Part shown: one piece after another, positions 1 to 6,424 of the stretch
Numbering within the stretch: position 1 is the stretch's first letter
Layout: every line of letters starts with the position of its first letter
Assembly (NCBI GenBank): GCA_934167965.1
Contig: CAKPMJ010000004.1
Coordinates: forward strand, 190,563 to 254,562
Source of the DNA: an uncultured Clostridia bacterium
GTDB taxonomy: Bacteria; Bacillota; Clostridia; TANB77; CAG-508
DNA length: 64,000 nt
Direction: 5' to 3'
Notes under the pieces: generated by a model
What the model was told of the DNA's origin: nothing
What the model saw: only the letters and a program-made list of their open reading frames with translations
Databases searched by the model: none
Translations under genes and position numbers: made by a program

Positions 1-1259
1 GGACCAATGCTGTAACGATAGTAAAGTTGACTGCTATTTTGGAAACTACCACTTCTGTAAGTACGAGAATAAATCATGTCCGCCTCTAATGTCCATTCAT
101 GGCTATTTCCAAGTAAATCATATATATTATTTAACTTATCTTCTAATTTTGCTCCTGTTATTCGTGTTGTATTTCTACTTGTTGCTGTACCATCAAAGTC
201 ATTGGGCGTAAATGAGCTTACGTCTATTCCGTTTTCTTGCATCCATATCATCATTTGGTCATATTGACTTCCCCATATCATACTGCTTCCTACTACATTC
301 GTTAGATTATTTTTTGTATTATATTCCTTTTGTTTTTGGTATAATCCATACCACGTATTTGCACTACTCGCTTCTGCTGTTGCTGATTTTACTCCTGATA
401 TTGATTGTGCATTTTTTGTTTCTGTATTTAGACTTGTTTCATATCTTCCTACATAGAATCCTTTATTTTTTTCTACACTAGTTATCATATTATCATATTC
501 TTCTTTTATATCATTTAAGAATTTATTTATTTTGCTATCAGTGTTAAAATATATGTCATCTGGGTAAATATCTGTTTCTGCTGGTCCTGAAGCTTTTAAA
601 TTTTTCAAATATGCTTTATATTTATATTGTATTGTATTAGACGAAAGTTTAACTTCTATTCTGTTATCTTCTTTTTTAGAATATTTTTTATTTTCAGATA
701 ATACGGCTGGTTCAATGTTACTGTTTCCATTTGTAAAGCTCATAACGCCATCTTTTTCTGTCCAATTTAATGCAGTATATCCAGTAGCAAAACTATAAAG
801 TTTTCCTAACTTACTTCCATTTTTATTTGTACCATACATTTTACTTACATCTTTTACTGGTATCCATACAAATTCACTACCATCTGGCGCTACAACTACT
901 ATTCCCTTTTTTACTTCTGTTGGTGAGTCATCTTTTATTTTAAACCCTACTGGTACTACTATAGTTTCTCCATTATCATCTTGTAATTTTACCTTTCTTC
1001 CTTTTACTACCTTTTGTTCTTTCTTATAATCTTTTACTTTTTTTAAGTTTCCCGTATTTTCATTTATTCCATCTTCATAAATTGCTAAATCTTCTATTTC
1101 ATTTTCTTGTGCTTTTTCTGCTTTTGTCTTTGCATCTGATGCCTTTTTTAGTATTCCATTTTCTCCTGATAGCATTGCTATTGCTACTCCTGCTAATATC
1201 AATAACACTATTATTGTTATTACTAGTGCTATTAATGTAATTCCTTTTTCTTTTTTCAT
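1..1259 (-). CDS. Prepilin-like protein with SUMF1/formylglycine-enzyme-like domain (3' end outside window)
   Basis: The reading frame is open from an ATG at 1259 to the window edge (about 419 codons), so the C-terminus is missing. A GGAGG site lies 7-8 nt before the start. Residues 1-40 are a short basic leader followed by G|ITLIALVIT and one hydrophobic helix ending in MLSGENGIL, as in a type IV prepilin but with Ala at mature position 5 instead of Glu. The distal part contains GFYVGRYE, a WGSQYDQMMIWM stretch and LLGNSHEWT, which match the formylglycine-generating-enzyme/sulfatase-modifying-factor fold found in many surface and phage proteins. I infer a surface-displayed protein; no enzymatic function is claimed. 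The promoter-proximal region carries a REP-like hairpin (1386-1416). Confidence 0.8.
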   Translation of the reverse strand, partial: MKKEKGITLIALVITIIVLLILAGVAIAMLSGENGILKKASDAKTKAEKAQENEIEDLAIYEDGINENTGNLKKVKDYKKEQKVVKGRKVKLQDDNGETIVVPVGFKIKDDSPTEVKKGIVVVAPDGSEFVWIPVKDVSKMYGTNKNGSKLGKLYSFATGYTALNWTEKDGVMSFTNGNSNIEPAVLSENKKYSKKEDNRIEVKLSSNTIQYKYKAYLKNLKASGPAETDIYPDDIYFNTDSKINKFLNDIKEEYDNMITSVEKNKGFYVGRYETSLNTETKNAQSISGVKSATAEASSANTWYGLYQKQKEYNTKNNLTNVVGSSMIWGSQYDQMMIWMQENGIDVSSFTPNDFDGTATSRNTTRITGAKLEDKLNNIYDLLGNSHEWTLEADMIYSRTYRSGSFQNSSQLYYRYSIG

Positions 1260-1385
1260 TAGATTTTCCTCCGTTTTTATATTTATTATTTATGGTGTTT
1301 TCAGTCCATTATGTTCTTTTTTATATTACCCTATTTATTTTCCTTTTTACAGTGATTTTTATTCATACTTTTAATTATTTTTGTA

Positions 1386-1416
1386 ATTGTCAAAAAGGTA
1401 CGTCCCCATTGACAAT
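1386..1416. repeat. REP-like hairpin, copy A
   Basis: Perfect 8-bp arms ATTGTCAA/TTGACAAT flank a GG-ACGT-CCCC core. The same design recurs at 25476-25504 and 57303-57331. Each copy lies 29-137 nt upstream of the start codon of a prepilin-like gene. On the minus strand the core reads GGGGACG. Confidence 0.75.
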
Positions 1417-1466
1417 ATTACCATTACTGCAATTTATTGTCAACACAATTTTATTATATTTTTTCA

Positions 1467-1495
1467 TTTACTTTTTAAGTATTAGATGTTATAAT
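1467..1495 (+). promoter_or_regulatory. Promoter of smpB
   Basis: TTTACT at 1467-1472 and TATAAT at 1490-1495 are separated by 17 nt. The smpB start is about 32 nt downstream. Confidence 0.6.
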
Positions 1496-1526
1496 TATGT
1501 ATATATTTTATAACGAGGTATTAAAA

Positions 1527-1991
1527 ATGATAAACAAAAAATTAATTGCCAAGAATCCAACTGCTTACCATAATTACACAATAGAAGATACTATTGAAGC
1601 AGGTATAGTTCTTACAGGTACAGAGATAAAATCAATTAGACAGGGAAAAATTAATTTAAAGGACAGTTATGCTACTATAAAAAAAGGAGAATGTTTTATA
1701 TATGGTATGCATATAAGTCCTTATGAATTTGGAAATATATATAACAAAGATCCTTTAAGAGATAGAAAACTTCTCTTAAACAGAAGAGAGCTAAATAAAC
1801 TTGTTGGTAAAATCCAGACTCAAGGATATAGTTTAGTTCCTATCTGTTTATATTTTAAAGGTAGTTTAGTGAAAGTAGAACTTGGTATTGGTAAAGGTAA
1901 AAAACTTTATGATAAACGCCAAGATATTGCTAAAAAAGATGCTGAACGAAGAATGCAAAAGGCACTTAGAGAAAGTCAAAAAGGATTATAA
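1527..1991 (+). CDS. smpB: SsrA-binding protein SmpB
   Basis: This 154-residue protein matches the SmpB family in length and sequence, including the N-terminal [19 protein letters not shown] region, [19 protein letters not shown] and the basic C-terminal tail [18 protein letters not shown]. It binds the tRNA-like end of tmRNA (ssrA) and delivers it to stalled ribosomes in trans-translation. The frame is open further upstream to 1497, but that overlaps the promoter; the ATG at 1527 follows a GAGG site with about 9 nt spacing. The gene diverges from the prepilin-like gene and precedes the hicBA pair. No tmRNA gene was recognised in the window. Confidence 0.95.
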   Translation: MINKKLIAKNPTAYHNYTIEDTIEAGIVLTGTEIKSIRQGKINLKDSYATIKKGECFIYGMHISPYEFGNIYNKDPLRDRKLLLNRRELNKLVGKIQTQGYSLVPICLYFKGSLVKVELGIGKGKKLYDKRQDIAKKDAERRMQKALRESQKGL

Positions 1992-2047
1992 AGTTATTGA
2001 TATTATAATTTTTTTGTATTATAATATTAATAGAAAGGAGAATGCTT

Positions 2048-2251
2048 ATGAGTATAAAATATAACGTAATTATACAAAAAGAAGATAATTGGTATGTTGC
2101 AAAATGTATTGACAATAATGTGGCATCTCAAGGAAAAACCATAGAAGAAGCTATGGGAAATTTAAAAGAGGCTTTAGAGTTGTATATTCAAAGTGAAGAG
2201 CCAAAACAACCTAAAGAAATTTTTATCACAACGTTGGAGGTGGCAATATGA
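2048..2251 (+). CDS. hicB: HicB-family antitoxin
   Basis: The 67-residue protein has the HicB fold signature: IKYNVIIQKEDNWYVAKCID, then GKTIEEAMGNLKEALELYI. These proteins neutralise the HicA mRNA interferase and usually autoregulate the operon. Two in-frame ATGs exist; the second (2048) is chosen because AAAGGAG at 2034-2040 lies 7 nt before it and only 1 nt before the first. The TGA stop overlaps the ATG of the downstream hicA by ATGA, typical of a translationally coupled toxin-antitoxin pair. The antitoxin looks intact although the toxin is interrupted. Confidence 0.85.
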   Translation: MSIKYNVIIQKEDNWYVAKCIDNNVASQGKTIEEAMGNLKEALELYIQSEEPKQPKEIFITTLEVAI

Positions 2252-2472
2252 GTTCAAAGTATCCTGTGTTACCTCCTGAAAAGATTATCAAAGTAATGAA
2301 AAAATTAGGCTTTTATAAAATATCTCAGAAAGGAAGTCATGCTAAATATATTAACGATCTTACTGGGAACATTTTTATTATTCCAATGCATCCTGAAATA
2401 GCAAAATGAACCTTAAAAAGCATCTTAGAGCAAGCTAATATTGAATTAGATTTATTTTTAGAAAATTTATAA
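2248..2472 (+). pseudogene. hicA: HicA mRNA-interferase toxin, interrupted by an in-frame TGA
   Basis: The frame starts at 2248 with MSSKYPVLPPEKIIKVMKKL and includes the HicA catalytic region QKGSHAKY (His about residue 31). After 53 codons it meets TGA at 2407-2409, then continues in the same frame as TLKSILEQANIELDLFLENL to a TAA at 2470-2472. Intact relatives read K-G-TLKSIL at this point, so the stop most simply arose from GGA to TGA. The truncated product keeps the active-site His but loses the last helix of the double-stranded-RNA-binding-like fold. UGA is a normal stop elsewhere in the window (it ends hicB itself), so recoding is unlikely. A sequencing error cannot be excluded. Confidence 0.8.
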
Positions 2473-2506
2473 TCATATTTATTATATCTTAATAAATTTC
2501 ATGTAA

Positions 2507-2544
2507 AAAACTAACCGTTAAATTCACATTTATCGGTTAGTTTT
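2507..2544. terminator. Bidirectional terminator between hicA and fba
   Basis: Arms AAAACTAACCG (2507-2517) and CGGTTAGTTTT (2534-2544) form an 11-bp stem with T runs on both sides. It separates the convergent hicBA and fba transcripts. Confidence 0.85.
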
Positions 2545-2548
2545 ATTT

Positions 2549-3478
2549 TTAAGCCTTATTACTTGAACCAAATACATCTCTTATTTTATGTTGTACTGTT
2601 TCTTTTACTAATTCTCTAGCTGGTTTTAAATATTTACGAGGATCAAAAGCTGATGGTTCTTCTACAAATACTTTTCTTATTCCTGCTGTTAAAGCTAAAC
2701 GAAGGTCTGTATCTACATTTATTTTAGATACTCCTGAAGTAGCTGCAGTGTGAAGTATTTCATCTGGAACACCTTTTGCTCCTGGTATATCAGCACCATA
2801 TTTATTACATTGTTCAACAAGTTCTGGGATTACTGTTGAAGCTCCATGTAATACTATAGGAGTATTTGGTATTCTCTCTTTGATTTGTGCTAAAATATCA
2901 AATCTTAATTTTGCTTCTCCTTTAAATTTGTATGCTCCATGACTTGTTCCTATAGCTATTGCTAAAGAATCACATCCTGTTAATCTTACAAATTCTTCTG
3001 CTTGTGCTGGATCTGTGTACATTGCATCATCTGCTGCTACATTTACGTCATCTTCTATTCCTGCAAGTTTACCAAGTTCAGCCTCTACAACTACTCCTTT
3101 GCTATGAGCATAATCTACTACTTGTTTTGTTAATGCTACATTTTCTTCAAAACTATATTTTGATCCATCTATCATTACTGATGTAAATCCTGCATCTATA
3201 CACATTTTTGCTGTTTCAAAATCTGGTCCATGATCTAAATGTATTGCTATTGGAACTTCTGGATGTTCCTCTGTAGCTGCTTCTACCATTTTCATTAAAT
3301 AGTTTATTCTTGCATATTTTATAGCACTTGATGACGCTTGTAATATTACTGGTGACTTTTCTTCTGTAGCTGCATCTACTATTGCTTGTATTATTTCCAT
3401 ATTATTTACATTGAATGCTCCTATTGCATATCCTTCTTTCATTGATTTTTCAAACATTTCCTTTGTTGTTACTAACAT
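2549..3478 (-). CDS. fba: Class II fructose-bisphosphate aldolase
   Basis: The 309-residue product catalyses the reversible cleavage of fructose-1,6-bisphosphate to DHAP and glyceraldehyde-3-phosphate in glycolysis. Class II zinc-binding features are present: LDHG (Asp82, His83), GTSHGAYKF (His180) and VLHGAS (His211), plus the GVVVEAELG loop near 128-136. An upstream TTG at 3544 would extend the frame, but it is the -35 box of the promoter, so the ATG at 3478 (with a GGAAG site) is chosen. Length is normal for the Bacillus/Clostridium FbaA branch. It is monocistronic between a strong promoter and a terminator. Confidence 0.95.
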   Translation of the reverse strand: MLVTTKEMFEKSMKEGYAIGAFNVNNMEIIQAIVDAATEEKSPVILQASSSAIKYARINYLMKMVEAATEEHPEVPIAIHLDHGPDFETAKMCIDAGFTSVMIDGSKYSFEENVALTKQVVDYAHSKGVVVEAELGKLAGIEDDVNVAADDAMYTDPAQAEEFVRLTGCDSLAIAIGTSHGAYKFKGEAKLRFDILAQIKERIPNTPIVLHGASTVIPELVEQCNKYGADIPGAKGVPDEILHTAATSGVSKINVDTDLRLALTAGIRKVFVEEPSAFDPRKYLKPARELVKETVQHKIRDVFGSSNKA

Positions 3479-3515
3479 AAATCTCTCTTCCTTTCTTATT
3501 TGTTTTTTCAATCTA

Positions 3516-3544
3516 ATTTTATTTCTAATATTTTGATATGTCAA
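3516..3544 (-). promoter_or_regulatory. Promoter of fba
   Basis: On the minus strand TTGACA (3544-3539) and TAAAAT (3521-3516) are spaced by 17 nt. Confidence 0.65.
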
Positions 3545-3554
3545 GAGTATTTTA

Positions 3555-4757
3555 TTATTTTTGTCTATCTATTTCATCTTTTATTTCTATATTTTCTTTT
3601 TCTTCTTTTTTATGACTTTTTTCGTATCCCATATTTGTTGTAATCTCACTTGTTTCCTCTAAATGCTTTTTAGCCATTTTCTCTTTTTCTGTTAAATTAG
3701 GTGTATCTTCTTTTTCTTCCATATTAAATGGTATTGCGATTTTTGTCATAATAGTCATAAATAATGGCTCTTTTTTTATTTTTTGTGATATCTTTTTTGC
3801 ATCCAAATCTATTGCTAAGTTTGCACATTTTATTGCTGTTTCTTTATCACCTTTCATAAGACTTATTTTAGCAAGTTCAAAATAGCAATCTGCCTCTAAG
3901 TCTTTATTTTCAGATATTTCTACAAAATACTGTTCTGCTTTTTCTAAATTTTTATATAATAAGGCAATTTCTGCTAAACTATATTTTGCATTATATGCTA
4001 AAGCATTAATTTCTGCTGCCTTTTCATAACATTCTTGTGCACTTTTAAAATCATTTAACATTGTATACACAATTCCTAAGTTATAGTTAAGTTCATAACT
4101 TACTGGGTTATATTTTAATGCCTCTAAATAAATATTACTAGCTTCTTTATATCTTTCTTTTTCAATCAACAAATCTCCTAGATCTATTGTAGCTTGGCAA
4201 TAGTCTGGCTTTTTATCTAATAAATTTGTTAACATTTCTATTGCTTCATCTTTTTTGTCTAATTCATTTAATAAAGTTGCTACTTTGTAATAAGAATCAT
4301 AATCTTGTTTATTGATATCTATACATTGCACATATTCATCTATAGATTTTCTCATTCCGCCTTCTTTTTCATATATTTCAGCTAGTTTTTTATGTGCTGT
4401 GTAATTTTCATTATCTTTATCTAACATTTCCAATAAAATGTCTTTTGCTTTTTTATTATTGTTTGTTCCCATATATATTGCAACTTTAAAAAACTTAAAC
4501 CATTGAACTATGTTTATATTTTTCTTTTCTAGCATGACAACTACTATTGGTAATACTATAGACATTAAATATGTTATAAATTTTATTATAATATTAAAGT
4601 CTAATGTAAATATTGTCATAATAAAATCTATTGCTATTCCTATAGCTTCTATTGCAAGTATTGCAACATATCCTGTATCATTCTTTTTTATCATTCTAAA
4701 AAATATCATTCCAAATAGGATTATTGATACTATTATAAAAATTAATTGCTCAATCAT
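3555..4757 (-). CDS. Membrane-anchored TPR protein
   Basis: About 400 residues. Two or three hydrophobic segments (residues 1-20, about 30-55 and 60-80) precede a cytoplasmic array of tetratricopeptide repeats of about 34 residues, recognisable from spaced Tyr/Ala/Leu patterns such as ENYTAHKKLAEIYEKEG, DYDSYYKVATLLNELDKKDEA and SYELNYNLGIVYTMLND. The C-terminus is highly charged (Lys/Glu). TPR arrays mediate protein-protein contacts; the partner is unknown. The frame extends upstream to 4862, but GGGAGG just before the ATG at 4757 and a promoter at 4783-4811 fix the start there. Confidence 0.8.
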   Translation of the reverse strand: MIEQLIFIIVSIILFGMIFFRMIKKNDTGYVAILAIEAIGIAIDFIMTIFTLDFNIIIKFITYLMSIVLPIVVVMLEKKNINIVQWFKFFKVAIYMGTNNNKKAKDILLEMLDKDNENYTAHKKLAEIYEKEGGMRKSIDEYVQCIDINKQDYDSYYKVATLLNELDKKDEAIEMLTNLLDKKPDYCQATIDLGDLLIEKERYKEASNIYLEALKYNPVSYELNYNLGIVYTMLNDFKSAQECYEKAAEINALAYNAKYSLAEIALLYKNLEKAEQYFVEISENKDLEADCYFELAKISLMKGDKETAIKCANLAIDLDAKKISQKIKKEPLFMTIMTKIAIPFNMEEKEDTPNLTEKEKMAKKHLEETSEITTNMGYEKSHKKEEKENIEIKDEIDRQK

Positions 4758-4782
4758 ACTCTTCCTCCCTAAAGTCATACAT

Positions 4783-4811
4783 ATTGTACTATACTTTTTG
4801 CAAAATATCAA
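4783..4811 (-). promoter_or_regulatory. Promoter of the TPR gene
   Basis: Minus-strand TTGATA (4811-4806), 17 nt, TACAAT (4788-4783). Confidence 0.5.
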
Positions 4812-4898
4812 TAAATTTGTCAAAACATATTTCTTTTTTTTAGTTTTTGTGATACAATGCATCCAGATAAATTTTTCATAGTAGAAAGGATGATAAAT

Positions 4899-5138
4899 AT
4901 GGAATTATCAAAATGTTCACGTTGTGGAGCTTTTTATAGCAATGTAGGTTATGTTTGTTCTAAATGTGCTGCAAAAGACAATTTAGAATTATCTACTTTT
5001 AAAGATTTTGTTGAAGAAAATGGATTAGCAATAAATTCTCTAAGCCAAATTTCATCTCAAACAGGAATTTCTGAGAAAAACTTAAATCGTTTCTTAGATT
5101 ATGATGGTTTAGAAGGATATAAAAAATTATTTAACTAA
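4899..5138 (+). CDS. YvyF-like zinc-ribbon protein (TIGR03826-like)
   Basis: The 79-residue protein begins MELSKCSRCGAFYSNVGYVC and has a CxxC...CxxC zinc ribbon (residues 6-32), followed by a short region resembling a helical DNA- or protein-binding module (NSLSQISSQTGISEKNLNRFL). This organisation matches the flagellar-operon protein YvyF family, which is often found outside flagellar loci; its molecular role is not settled. The start at 4899 has an AAAGGA site 8-9 nt upstream; earlier in-frame ATGs at 4857 and 4890 have none at good distance. It ends 26 nt before the tyrS start and is probably cotranscribed with it. Confidence 0.65.
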   Translation: MELSKCSRCGAFYSNVGYVCSKCAAKDNLELSTFKDFVEENGLAINSLSQISSQTGISEKNLNRFLDYDGLEGYKKLFN

Positions 5139-5164
5139 CAATTATGAAAGGACTGAAATTAGTT

Positions 5165-6379
5165 ATGACAAATGTATTAGATGTTTTACAAGAAAGAAAT
5201 TATATTGAACAAATGACTCACCCAGAGCAAATAAAAGAATTACTTGGTAAGGAATCTGTTCCTTTTTATATAGGAATCGATCCTACTGCTGATAGTTTAC
5301 ATGTAGGCCACTTTGTTTCACTTATGGTTGCAAGTTACATGCAAAAAAATGGACACAAACCAATTATATTAGTTGGTGGTGGTACTGCCATAATTGGAGA
5401 CCCATCAGGTAAAACTGATATGAGAAAAATGCTAACTAAGGAAGATTTAGATCATAACGTTGCATGTATTAAAAAACAAGTTGAAAAATTTGTTAGTTTT
5501 GAAGGAGAAAATGCAGCTATTATAGTAAATAATGCCGATTGGCTTTGTGACCTAAAATATATCGACTTTATGAAAGACATTGGAAGTAAGTTTTCTATTA
5601 ATAGAATGCTTGCAGCAGAATGTTATAAAAATAGACTAGCAGAAGGTCTTACATTTTTTGAAATGGGATATATGCTTATGCAATCTTATGACTTTTTACA
5701 TCTATACAACACTTATGGTTGCAAACTTGAAATGGGTGGAGATGATCAATGGTCTAACATTATAGGTGGTGTTGAATTAATTAGAAAAATCGGTAAAGAC
5801 GATTCTTTTGGTTTAACATTTAAACTTCTTACAAATAAAGAAGGTAAAAAAATGGGCAAAACAGAAAAAGGAGCTCTATGGCTTGATGCTAATAAAGTTT
5901 CTCCTTATGAGTTTTATCAATATTGGAGAAATATTGAAGATTCTGCTGTTTACAATGCATTATGTATGCTTACTTTCTTACCTATGGAAGAAGTTAATCG
6001 TCTCGCTTCTTTAAAAGATGAAAATATTAATGAAGCAAAAAAAGTTCTAGCTTTTGAAGTTACAAAACTTATTCATGGTGAAGAAGAAGCATTAAAAGCT
6101 GAAGAATCAACTAAGGCTTTATTTGAAGGTACAGGTTCTATAGACAATATGCCTTCAGTTAAACTTGAAAACCCTGATTGCACTTTAACAGAAGCCATTG
6201 TTTTAGCAGGTATCTGCTCTTCTAAAAGTCAAGCTAAAACCTTAATATCTCAAAATGCTATTTCTTTAAATGATAATAAAATAGCAGATGTTTCATACAC
6301 ATTATCAGAAAAAGATTTTTCAGATGGTTTTGCTATATTAAAAAAAGGTAAAAAGATTTTTTATAAATTAGAAAAATAA
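5165..6379 (+). CDS. tyrS: Tyrosyl-tRNA synthetase
   Basis: A 404-residue class I aminoacyl-tRNA synthetase charging tRNA-Tyr. Visible motifs are the HIGH-type HVGH near residue 46-49, GTAIIGDPSGKT, the tyrosine-binding GGDDQWSN region and KMGKTEKGALW as the KMSKS loop. The C-terminal 70 residues form an S4-type RNA-binding domain (LTEAIVLAGICSSKSQAKTLI). Length is typical for the TyrS group with the C-terminal S4 domain. The start is ATG 5165 after AGGA at 5149-5152; an ATG at 5144 lies upstream of that site. No T-box leader is visible, so control probably comes from the promoter of the upstream small gene. Confidence 0.96.
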   Translation: MTNVLDVLQERNYIEQMTHPEQIKELLGKESVPFYIGIDPTADSLHVGHFVSLMVASYMQKNGHKPIILVGGGTAIIGDPSGKTDMRKMLTKEDLDHNVACIKKQVEKFVSFEGENAAIIVNNADWLCDLKYIDFMKDIGSKFSINRMLAAECYKNRLAEGLTFFEMGYMLMQSYDFLHLYNTYGCKLEMGGDDQWSNIIGGVELIRKIGKDDSFGLTFKLLTNKEGKKMGKTEKGALWLDANKVSPYEFYQYWRNIEDSAVYNALCMLTFLPMEEVNRLASLKDENINEAKKVLAFEVTKLIHGEEEALKAEESTKALFEGTGSIDNMPSVKLENPDCTLTEAIVLAGICSSKSQAKTLISQNAISLNDNKIADVSYTLSEKDFSDGFAILKKGKKIFYKLEK

Positions 6380-6383
6380 AATT

Positions 6384-6420
6384 AAACAGGTTATATTCAT
6401 AAATTGGATATAACCTGTTT
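6384..6420. terminator. Bidirectional terminator between tyrS and UPF0182 gene
   Basis: Arms AAACAGGTTATAT (6384-6396) and ATATAACCTGTTT (6408-6420) form a perfect 13-bp stem with T-rich flanks in both directions. Confidence 0.9.
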
Positions 6421-6424
6421 TTTA

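Noticed and set aside
2407..2409. TGA inside hicA as a recoded codon (alternative genetic code).
   Set aside because: Trp is encoded by TGG throughout, and TGA ends hicB and other genes, so a nonsense mutation or sequencing error is simpler.
4861..4898. T-box or other riboswitch upstream of tyrS and its leader gene.
   Set aside because: The space is far too short, and no specifier stem or antiterminator is visible.
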